DNA of 38,595 nt from Acidobacteriota bacterium (GTDB lineage: Bacteria; Acidobacteriota; Vicinamibacteria; Vicinamibacterales; UBA8438). The stretch spans positions 1-38,595 of the forward strand of contig DQNS01000013.1 of the NCBI GenBank assembly GCA_015659035.1. Reading direction: 5' to 3'. Shown here in pieces: positions 30,981 through 37,977 of this stretch (position 1 is its first letter; each line of letters begins with the position of its first letter). The notes below the pieces were generated by a model. That model did no database searches. It was not told the DNA's origin and worked only from the letters and a program-made list of their open reading frames with translations. A program made the position numbers and the translations under genes.

Positions 30981-31923
30981 TCAGCCGCCGCGTTGGACGG
31001 ACCAGCAGATCCTCGAATCACGGCCTCCCAAGCACCCCACCGATCCTGGTCGTCCCTACGCGTTTCTCGTCGAGCCGGAGCTGGCCGCCACCGGCCGGGT
31101 CGAAGATGTCGCGACGATCTTTCTGACCAACCACGAGTGCCCCTATCGGTGTCTCATGTGCGATCTGTGGCGGAACACTACTGACGCACCGGTGCCGCCG
31201 GGGGCCATCCCTGCACAGATCGACGTCGCGCTGGGGCAGCTGCCACCCGCGCAGCACGTGAAGCTGTACAACAGCGGGAACTTCTTCGATCGCCAGGCGA
31301 TTCCGCCCGAGGACTACACGGCAATCGCCGACCGCATACGGATGTTTCGCACGGTCACGGTCGAGAACCATCCCCGATTCTGCACGTCCGAGTGCCCACG
31401 GTTCCGCGACCTCCTCGGCACCGATCTTGCGGTCGGTATCGGGCTCGAGACCGTCCATCGCGAGATTCTCGACCGCCTGAACAAACGTATGACGCTCGAA
31501 GACTTCGAGCGGGCCGTCGGCTTTCTCCGTCACCACGCGATCGGCGTGCGCGCGTTCGTTCTGTTGCGACCGCCGTTCATGGAGGAACAGGAGGGAGTCG
31601 AGTGGGCCGTCCGTTCGATCGAGTATGCCTTCTCGGTTGGCGTCCAGTGCTGCTCGGTCATCCCGACGCGCACCGGCAACGGCGCCCTGGAGCGGCTACA
31701 CACTGCCGGACTCTTCGACCTGCCGACCCTGTCGTCGATGGAGACCGTGCTCGAAGCGGGCATCCTGATGGATCGTGGTCGTGTCTTCATGGACCTCTGG
31801 GACATCGAACGGTTCTACGAGTGCGGCCGGTGCGGGCCGTTGCGCCGGGAGCGCATGCACCGAATGAACCTGTCGCAGCGGACGATCCCACGTGTCCGCT
31901 GTGATGCCGAGGCGCATCGGTGA
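30973..31923 (+). CDS. Radical SAM enzyme (possibly RaSEA/COG1244-like)
   Basis: The 316-residue protein carries the radical SAM cluster motif CPYRCLMC (Cys 56, 60, 63) that binds the 4Fe-4S cluster and S-adenosylmethionine. Further blocks are VKLYNSGNFFDRQAIPPEDY, VGIGLETVHREILDRLNKRM, RAFVLLRPPFMEEQEG and VIPTRTGNGALERLH, and a late Cys pair FYECGRCGP that could bind another metal or cluster. From memory the layout recalls COG1244, the family that includes the archaeosine-synthase partner RaSEA, but I cannot verify this. Such enzymes cleave or rearrange C-N or C-C bonds by a radical route. The ATG at 30973 lies within the last codons of the preceding gene. The stop (CGGTGA) lies in the left copy of a 26-bp direct repeat. 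Confidence 0.85.
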   Translation: MSDQPPRWTDQQILESRPPKHPTDPGRPYAFLVEPELAATGRVEDVATIFLTNHECPYRCLMCDLWRNTTDAPVPPGAIPAQIDVALGQLPPAQHVKLYNSGNFFDRQAIPPEDYTAIADRIRMFRTVTVENHPRFCTSECPRFRDLLGTDLAVGIGLETVHREILDRLNKRMTLEDFERAVGFLRHHAIGVRAFVLLRPPFMEEQEGVEWAVRSIEYAFSVGVQCCSVIPTRTGNGALERLHTAGLFDLPTLSSMETVLEAGILMDRGRVFMDLWDIERFYECGRCGPLRRERMHRMNLSQRTIPRVRCDAEAHR

Positions 31924-31935
31924 TCGAGGCCGCCG
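31910..31935 (+). repeat. Direct repeat, left copy (radical SAM gene end)
   Basis: The sequence aggcgcatcggtgatcgagg, then c and cgccg, is identical to 32764-32789 except for one base (c against t at position 21). It includes the last three codons and stop of the radical SAM gene. The pair brackets the toxin-antitoxin genes. Confidence 0.85.
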
Positions 31936-32008
31936 GGCTCACCACTTCGGCCGGCACGAACGTGAGATTGTGCGCCTGCTGTGTGATACGATCAATGTGA
32001 CAACATGA

Positions 32009-32014
32009 CATAAT
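32009..32014 (+). promoter_or_regulatory. Candidate -10 box and operator area of the toxin-antitoxin pair
   Basis: CATAAT lies 18 nt before the antitoxin start at 32033. Around it the sequence atgtgaca-ac-atgacata contains two similar octamers and a short ATGT/ACAT palindrome at 31994-32005, which could be an operator bound by the antitoxin. Toxin-antitoxin pairs of this type usually repress their own promoter; the site here is tentative. Confidence 0.25.
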
Positions 32015-32032
32015 GACCTGTTGGAGGTGTGC

Positions 32033-32320
32033 ATGGCCGAGGTTGTGGGCGTGGGGGAAGCAAAGAAGCGACTGTCGGAGATCATGAGTCGCGTCGCGTA
32101 TCGAGGAGAGAGGTTCCTCATCGAGCGCCGGGGGCGGCGCATGGCTGCCTTGGTACCCGTCGGAGATCTGGAGCGACTGGAAGAGAGGCCGGTCGCGCCC
32201 AAGGGTCTGCTGACTGCCCTCGGCGCCTGGGCCGACTTCGAGGACCTGGACGAAATGGTCGAGGAGATCTACCAGCAGCGGGGAGGGGCGCGGGATCGGC
32301 CTGTCGACCTGGCGGACTGA
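32033..32320 (+). CDS. Phd/YefM family antitoxin
   Basis: This 95-residue protein is a type II antitoxin of the Phd/YefM family. The N-terminal DNA-binding and dimerisation part reads VGVGEAKKRLSEIMSRVAYR, then GERFLIERRGRRMAALVPVG, typical of the family. The C-terminal part (FEDLDEMVEEIYQQ) is the acidic helix that would bind and block the toxin. GGAGGT lies 5 nt before the ATG at 32033. The stop codon overlaps the toxin start by one base (TGATG), so the two are coupled. It neutralises the PIN toxin and probably represses the pair. The pair interrupts an enzyme operon and is flanked by a 26-bp direct repeat. Confidence 0.9.
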   Translation: MAEVVGVGEAKKRLSEIMSRVAYRGERFLIERRGRRMAALVPVGDLERLEERPVAPKGLLTALGAWADFEDLDEMVEEIYQQRGGARDRPVDLAD

Positions 32321-32721
32321 TGTTCCTCTTCGACACCGACACCCTGAGCCAGGTGCTGAAGCGAGCGCCCTCACCGGCGCTCCTCGCGCGTTTGGCCATC
32401 CTTTCCCCTGACCAGCAGTTCACGACCGCGATCACGGTGGGGGAGATGGTGTACGGCGCCCACCGAAGCCCTCGCCGAGAGTGGTTGCTGCGGCAACTGG
32501 AGGAACGGCTCTGGCCGAGCCTACGTATCTTGCCCTTCGCGCGGGCCGCGGCCGAGACCTATGGTCGGGTCCGCGCAGAGTTGGAAGGCCGTGGCACCCC
32601 TCTCTCGGAGCCTGATCTTCGCATCGCGGCCATCGCGCTGACCCATGATCTCACCGTCGTCACCGGGAACCTCCGCCACTTCGCCCGGGTGCCTGGGCTC
32701 AAGGCCGAAAACTGGATGTGA
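32320..32721 (+). CDS. VapC-type PIN-domain toxin (RNase)
   Basis: The 133-residue protein is a PIN-domain endoribonuclease. Acidic metal ligands are seen in order: FDTDTLS (Asp5/Asp7), ITVGEMVYGA (Glu42) and SEPDLRIAAIAL (Asp99); the fourth position reads TGNLRHF with Asn117, common in this subgroup. VapC toxins cleave tRNA or rRNA when freed from the antitoxin. The length is normal for the family (about 130) and all motifs are present, so it appears functional. The start at 32320 overlaps the antitoxin stop by one base. Downstream is a 52-bp gap holding the right copy of the direct repeat and then the FAD oxidoreductase. Confidence 0.9.
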   Translation: MFLFDTDTLSQVLKRAPSPALLARLAILSPDQQFTTAITVGEMVYGAHRSPRREWLLRQLEERLWPSLRILPFARAAAETYGRVRAELEGRGTPLSEPDLRIAAIALTHDLTVVTGNLRHFARVPGLKAENWM

Positions 32722-32763
32722 GCCTTTACTCCGTTCTGATGGTCAACAGCGGTTTCACGGTCA

Positions 32764-32789
32764 AGGCGCATCGGTGATCGAGGTCGCCG
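32764..32789 (+). repeat. Direct repeat, right copy (FAD gene start)
   Basis: Same 26 bp as 31910-31935 with one mismatch. It contains the GTG start of the FAD gene at 32774-32776 and, just before it, a copy of the last codons (GCG CAT CGG TGA) of the radical SAM gene. Confidence 0.85.
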
Positions 32790-34300
32790 CCGATATCGCG
32801 ATCCTGGGGTCCGGGTTCGCCGGCAGCCTCACGACCTTGATCGTCGACCGCATCGGCCTGACACCGGTGCTGATCGACCGGGCCAGACATCCGCGGTTCG
32901 CCATCGGCGAGTCATCGACGCCGATCGCCAACCTCGTCCTCGAGGATCTCGCCCGACGCTACCAGCTGCCGCGACTGCTGCCGCTGACGGCCTACGGCTC
33001 GTGGCAAGCCACGTATCCGTCGGTCGGGTGCGGGTTGAAGCGCGGCTTCAGCTTCTTCAAACACGAGGTCGGCCAGACGTTCGTACCGGATGCGGCACAC
33101 GCCAACGAGCTGCTCGTGACCGCCAGCAGCGACGACGAACACAGCGACACACAGTGGCTGCGTTCGGACGTCGACCGGTTCCTCGTGCGGGAGGTCGAGC
33201 GTGCAGGTCTGAGGGTGCTGGACGAGACCGACATCGCCGCACCAGAAGTTGGCGACACCGGCGGCTGGATCCTCCGCGGCCACCGGGGCGCCACGCCCGT
33301 GTCCGTCACCGCCCGCTTCCTCATCGATGCCACGGGCGCCGGCGGATTCCTGCCGCGGTCGCTCGGTCTGACGGACGACGTGTCCTCGGTGCGCACCCGG
33401 TCTCGTGCCCTGTATAGCCATTTCGTCGGGGTCGAGCCGTGGCACGACCAACTGACGGCGCTCGGCGGGCGCGTGGCCGACCATCCGTTTCGTTGCGACG
33501 ACGCCGCGCAGCATCATGTGCTCGACGGCGCCTGGCTCTGGATGCTGCGCTTCAACAACGGCGTGACCAGTGCCGGTCTGACGATCGACGACCGGCGCCA
33601 TCCGTACGACCCCTCCGTCACCTCCGACCAAGAGTGGAACGGATGGCTGGACCGTTACCCGTCCCTCGCCAGTCAGTTTCGTCACGCCACGGTGGCTTCC
33701 ACGCCTGGAACCCTGCGCCGCACCGGACGCCTGCAACGCCACGTGACCGACATCGTCGGGCGACAGTGGGCATTGCTGCCGCACACGGCCGGTTTTGTCG
33801 ACCCGCTCCTCAGCACGGGGATCGCCCACACGCTCTGCGGCATCGAACGGCTCATGCATGTGGTGGCACACTGCTGGGGAGACAAGAATTTCGAATCCGA
33901 GCTGAAGCGCTACGAGGCGGCCGTGCGCACGGAGCTGACGCTCGTCGACGAGCTCGTGTCCGGCTGCTACGACAGTTTCGGTCGATTCGGACTGCTCACC
34001 GCCTACTCCATGCTGTATTTCGCGGCAGCGACCAGCTACGAGCGGCGGCGGCTCGCCGACAACGACGCGTTCCACGGCCTGTTCCTCTGCGCAGACGACG
34101 GAGCATTTCGTCAAGTGGTCAGGGACGTGCGTGCCCAACTGGCTCCCCTGCTGGACGAGCACGCGCCGTCCCCGACACAGATTACCGACTTCGAGCGGAT
34201 GGTCGAGCGGAGCATCGCGCCGTTCAACCACGTGGGTCTCTGCGACGCCAACGCCGGCAACATGTACCGCTACACGGGCGCCGGCCGGAGACGTGACTGA
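32774..34300 (+). CDS. FAD-dependent oxidoreductase, flavin halogenase-like
   Basis: This 508-residue protein begins with a Rossmann FAD site (DIAILGSGFAGSLTTLIVDR, GxGxxG at 12-17) and has GESSTP at 45-50, the signature shared with flavin-dependent halogenases and geranylgeranyl-reductase-like enzymes. DATGAGGF (185-192) is the second FAD-contact region. Tryptophan halogenases have WxWxIP; here the block reads WLWMLRF (254-260), so the IP is replaced. It may be a hydroxylase, oxidase or reductase rather than a halogenase. It starts at a GTG within the right direct repeat; an earlier frame to 32645 is not supported. No Shine-Dalgarno is visible, in line with a start that was coupled to the radical SAM stop before the toxin-antitoxin pair intervened. 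Confidence 0.85.
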   Translation: MIEVAADIAILGSGFAGSLTTLIVDRIGLTPVLIDRARHPRFAIGESSTPIANLVLEDLARRYQLPRLLPLTAYGSWQATYPSVGCGLKRGFSFFKHEVGQTFVPDAAHANELLVTASSDDEHSDTQWLRSDVDRFLVREVERAGLRVLDETDIAAPEVGDTGGWILRGHRGATPVSVTARFLIDATGAGGFLPRSLGLTDDVSSVRTRSRALYSHFVGVEPWHDQLTALGGRVADHPFRCDDAAQHHVLDGAWLWMLRFNNGVTSAGLTIDDRRHPYDPSVTSDQEWNGWLDRYPSLASQFRHATVASTPGTLRRTGRLQRHVTDIVGRQWALLPHTAGFVDPLLSTGIAHTLCGIERLMHVVAHCWGDKNFESELKRYEAAVRTELTLVDELVSGCYDSFGRFGLLTAYSMLYFAAATSYERRRLADNDAFHGLFLCADDGAFRQVVRDVRAQLAPLLDEHAPSPTQITDFERMVERSIAPFNHVGLCDANAGNMYRYTGAGRRRD

Positions 34301-34308
34301 CGCGGTAG

Positions 34309-34349
34309 GGCGAGGCTCCCGCCTTGCCACGCAGGCCTAAAGGCCTGCG
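34309..34349 (+). repeat. Two tandem hairpins downstream of the FAD gene
   Basis: Hairpin 1: ggcgaggc (34309-34316), loop tccc, gccttgcc (34321-34328), one G-T pair. Hairpin 2: cgcaggcct (34330-34338), loop aa, aggcctgcg (34341-34349), perfect. They lie in the 99-bp gap before the TPR/FG-GAP gene, start 8 nt after the FAD stop and have no U-tract. They could terminate or attenuate transcription, or be a REP element, since the right arm recurs at 12573. Confidence 0.6.
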
Positions 34350-34382
34350 CCACACGAGCAGCCAGAAGGGCTTCGAGTTTAG
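34340..34382 (+). repeat. Dispersed repeat, copy before TPR/FG-GAP gene
   Basis: Starts aaggcctgcgccacacgag and ends ggcttcgagtttag; related to 12573-12617. It ends 17 bp before the start codon of the TPR/FG-GAP gene, and its tail (gtttagtaggat) runs into that gene's leader. Confidence 0.45.
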
Positions 34383-34399
34383 TAGGATCCTCGACAGTC

Positions 34400-37300
34400 A
34401 TGATTCGTGAACCCCGCGGGTGCGGGCTCCGTCCCAGCCAGTCAGGCCGCGCGCGCCCCTACACGTTGCTCATCCTTGCCGCACTCCTGGTGATCGTCAT
34501 CATTGCCGGATACCTACTCGTTCGCCGCGGCGCCCTTCCGGGGCCCGGGTCGACCGTGTATCGAGACACGGTCTCCGCCTTCTACGTCGGCCTGGCCGCT
34601 CTCGACGTCGGGGATTTACTCGATAACGCCGAAACCGCGTTTCTTCGGGCGGGCGAGCTGATACCGGAGGAACCGGCCACATGGGCCAATCTCGGCGTAC
34701 TGCATCTGAGACGCGGGGATTTCGAAGACGCTGCCCGGTATCTGGAACAGGCACAATCGCTGGCACCCTCGAGCAGTGAGATCGCGGTGCTACAGGGGAT
34801 TCTCGACAGTCTCGAGGGTCGCTTCGAGGCCAGCGTCGCGCATCTTCGACGAGCGGTGGAGCTCGACCCACGGAACGTCCGGGCGCTCTACATGCTCGCC
34901 CAGGGGGTCGAGCGAGCAAGCGACGACGGCAGTGACGCCGAGGCCCAGGCGCTGCTCGACGACATCCTGACCCTGGACCCCGACAATCTGGCCGTGCTCG
35001 TCGAGCACGCACGGCTAGGGGTGAAGCTCGAGAACCTGGCAGTGCTCCGCGATTCGATCACGCGGCTCGGCACGCTCAGGGACACGTGGCCGGAGCTGGC
35101 CACCCAGCAGTATCGGGCACTCGAGCAGGCCACGGCGGACGCCGATTTGCCGCTGGCCGCGCGCAGCGTGACCTTTCTTCGCAACGTGCTCCTCAGTGTG
35201 CCGGAGTTCAGAGCGGATCTGATGGCCGTGGGCGCATCGGAGACCATCGCCGATCCCGTGGAACAGTTTCTGGCCCTGGTGCCGCCGCGCGCCGCCCCGT
35301 CGCCATTGGACGAGGGTCTCGAGTTTTCCGCCGAACCGATCGACGTCGACCGAACGGGCCCCTGGACCACGCTGCTCGCAACGGCGCTCGAGCCGCCGGT
35401 GTCGCCGACCGTGTTCCTCGGCGACGATCAGACGGTCCAGGTGGCGGGGACGGCGGCCACCTCGCTCTCGTTTCCATCGGGCTCGGACGCCGTCCCGCCG
35501 AGCGCGCACGCGATCCTGGCCATCGACTGGGACCACGACTTCCGGATGGATCTGGTGCTGGCCGGCGGCGGTGGTCTGCGACTATTCCGTCAGACGGATG
35601 ACGGGACGTTTGCCGACGTCACCCTGGATGCCTCCGTCACGGGAATGGATTGCTTCGGCGTCTGGGCGGCTGACATCGACATGGACGGTGATCTCGACGT
35701 GGTGGTCGGTCTGAGAGACCTCCCTGCTGTCGTGTTGCGAAACAACGGAGACGGTACGTTTCTCCTCATCCGACCGTTCCCGAACGTCACCAGCGTGCGG
35801 AGCTTCGTGTGGGCCGACCTGGACCTGGATGGCGACCCCGATGCCGGGCTCCTGGATGCCGAAGGGATGGTCCACGTGTTCCGGAACGAGCAGGGAGGAT
35901 TGTTCCGTCCCTGGCCCACGCCGGCGCAGCTTGGTGCGGTCGCGGGGATGACCATTGGCGATCTGAACGCGGACGGCTTACTCGACCTCGTCGTCCTGGA
36001 AGCCGGCGCGACCGTGCAGAGCCTGTCGGCGACCGGCGACCAGCGCGCGTGGGTTTTGCAGCGCGTGACCACCTGGGCGACGATGCCAGCCGGGGCGCGG
36101 GCCGGAGCCTATCGCCTCTTTCTGGCCGATCTCGACAACAACGGCGGACTGGATCTGGTCGGCTCCGGTCCCACCGGCACACAGGTCTGGCTGTCCGACG
36201 AGGTGGGTGCACTGCGTCCGCATGCCGCACCTAATCTCGAAACGTTCAGCGTGGCAGACCTGTCGAGTGACGGCCTCCTCGATCTGGTCGGTCTGGCAGA
36301 CGGACGGCCGGTCGCCATGCTCGGCCAGAGCCTACGCGCGTATCACTGGCAAGTGATCCGGGCGCGGGCCACGCAGGCGGCGGGGGACCAGCGGATCAAC
36401 TCGTTCGGGGTGGGGGGCGAGATCGAGATTCGCACCGGCTTGCTCGTTCAGAAACAGATTCTGACCGGGGCACCCGTTCATTTCGGTCTCGGTACCAGGA
36501 CCAGCATCGACGTGGCGCGCATCGTCTGGCCAAACGGGGTGATGCAGGCCGAGTTCGACCTCGCCGCGGACCAGGAGATCTCTGCGGAACAACGGCTCAA
36601 GGGATCCTGCCCGTGGGTGTTCGCCTACGACGGCAGCGGGATGCAATTCGTGACCGACTTCCTGTGGCGGTCGCCGCTCGGCTTGCGCATCAACGGCCAG
36701 GACACCGCTGGCATCACGCAGACCGAAGACTGGGTGAAGATTCGAGCCGACCAGCTCACACCGAAGGATGGCTTGTATGACATCCGGATCACGGGCGAGC
36801 TGTGGGAGACGCATTTCATCGACCACCTGGCCTTGATGACGGTGGACCACCCCGCGGATCTGGAGGTGTTCGTCGATGAGGGGTTCGCGGCGAACGCGCC
36901 GCCATCGATGGCGGTCCACGCCCTGCAGCGACCGCAACCGGTCGCGCGCGCCTGGGACGACATGGGCCACGACGTCACCGACATCGTGCGCGCCCGCGAC
37001 GGTCGCTATCTGGGTACATTTGGGCGGGGGGCCTACCAGGGCATTACACGAGATCACTTCGTGGAAATCGATCTCGGTGACGCCGACCCGGACGACGCGC
37101 AGCCGTGGTTGCTGGCACAGGGCTGGGTGTATCCGACCGACAGCAGCATCAATCTCGCGATCGCCCAGGGAACACAGACGCAGCCCCGGGGCGTGGCCCT
37201 CGAGGTGCGCGACGCATCGGGCGAATGGGTGGTGGTCTCCCCTGACCTGGGCTTCCCGGCGGGCAAGAACAAGACGATGGTGATCGACCTGAGCGACGTG

Positions 37301-37927
37301 TTCCACGAGGGACAGGCCAGGCGTCTGCGTCTGCGGACCAACCTGGAGGTGTACTGGGACTGGCTCGCATACGCCGCGGGTGTCGAGCCTGAAGCGATCG
37401 TCACGCGCCGTTTGGACCCCGTGACGGCCGAGCTCCGCTACCGGGGGTTTTCCCGGACCAGCCAGGCAGGCCCTCATACACCAGAGATCCCCCACTACGA
37501 TCAGATCGCGAACACGACGCAACGCTGGCGCGACCTCACCGGCTACCACACGCGTTTCGGCGACGTGCGACCGCTGCTGGCGCAGGTGGACGACCGGTAT
37601 GTGATCATGAATGCGGGAGACGAGCTGCAGGCACTGTTTCCGACACCCGCACCCCCGCCCGCAGGCTGGACCCGCGACTTCGTGCTGATGGGCGATGGCT
37701 GGGTGAAGGACGGCGACTACAACACGGCGTTCTCGAAGACCGTCCGGCCGCTGCCGTCTCACGAAGCGCAGACGTACCAGCTGCCGGCAGGAGGCTTCGC
37801 CCTCGACAACGATCCGGCGTATCGTCTGCACCCGGATGATTGGCAGACGTATCACACCCGCTTCGTGACCCCGCAGGAGTTCCTCTCGGGCTCGAGACCT
37901 CGCCGCGCCACGACCCAGGCCAAGTAA
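34400..37927 (+). CDS. Membrane-anchored TPR / FG-GAP / ASPIC-UnbV protein (CRTAC1-like)
   Basis: This 1175-residue protein has a short basic N-terminus, one membrane segment (about 21-41, LLILAALLVIVIIAGYLL) and no cleavage site, so most of it lies outside the cytoplasm. Residues about 60-200 are TPR-like helical repeats (PATWANLGVLHLRRGDFEDA, ASVAHLRRAVELDPRNVRAL). From about 370 to 650 come FG-GAP/VCBS propeller repeats with calcium-type loops (DIDMDGDLDVVVG, DLDLDGDPDAGLL, DLNADGLLDLVVL). About 665-730 is an ASPIC/UnbV domain (RINSFGVGGEIEIRTG, FGLGTRTSIDVARIVWPNGV). The last 440 residues are beta-rich and I do not recognise them. UnbV occurs in enediyne biosynthesis clusters. It lies 99 bp behind the FAD gene on the same strand, so it may serve the same pathway, but hairpins separate them. 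Confidence 0.85.
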   Translation: MIREPRGCGLRPSQSGRARPYTLLILAALLVIVIIAGYLLVRRGALPGPGSTVYRDTVSAFYVGLAALDVGDLLDNAETAFLRAGELIPEEPATWANLGVLHLRRGDFEDAARYLEQAQSLAPSSSEIAVLQGILDSLEGRFEASVAHLRRAVELDPRNVRALYMLAQGVERASDDGSDAEAQALLDDILTLDPDNLAVLVEHARLGVKLENLAVLRDSITRLGTLRDTWPELATQQYRALEQATADADLPLAARSVTFLRNVLLSVPEFRADLMAVGASETIADPVEQFLALVPPRAAPSPLDEGLEFSAEPIDVDRTGPWTTLLATALEPPVSPTVFLGDDQTVQVAGTAATSLSFPSGSDAVPPSAHAILAIDWDHDFRMDLVLAGGGGLRLFRQTDDGTFADVTLDASVTGMDCFGVWAADIDMDGDLDVVVGLRDLPAVVLRNNGDGTFLLIRPFPNVTSVRSFVWADLDLDGDPDAGLLDAEGMVHVFRNEQGGLFRPWPTPAQLGAVAGMTIGDLNADGLLDLVVLEAGATVQSLSATGDQRAWVLQRVTTWATMPAGARAGAYRLFLADLDNNGGLDLVGSGPTGTQVWLSDEVGALRPHAAPNLETFSVADLSSDGLLDLVGLADGRPVAMLGQSLRAYHWQVIRARATQAAGDQRINSFGVGGEIEIRTGLLVQKQILTGAPVHFGLGTRTSIDVARIVWPNGVMQAEFDLAADQEISAEQRLKGSCPWVFAYDGSGMQFVTDFLWRSPLGLRINGQDTAGITQTEDWVKIRADQLTPKDGLYDIRITGELWETHFIDHLALMTVDHPADLEVFVDEGFAANAPPSMAVHALQRPQPVARAWDDMGHDVTDIVRARDGRYLGTFGRGAYQGITRDHFVEIDLGDADPDDAQPWLLAQGWVYPTDSSINLAIAQGTQTQPRGVALEVRDASGEWVVVSPDLGFPAGKNKTMVIDLSDVFHEGQARRLRLRTNLEVYWDWLAYAAGVEPEAIVTRRLDPVTAELRYRGFSRTSQAGPHTPEIPHYDQIANTTQRWRDLTGYHTRFGDVRPLLAQVDDRYVIMNAGDELQALFPTPAPPPAGWTRDFVLMGDGWVKDGDYNTAFSKTVRPLPSHEAQTYQLPAGGFALDNDPAYRLHPDDWQTYHTRFVTPQEFLSGSRPRRATTQAK

Positions 37928-37977
37928 CGTGCGACGGCTCGGACGAGCGACTGGCCTGCACAGCCGAGATCCTCTGG

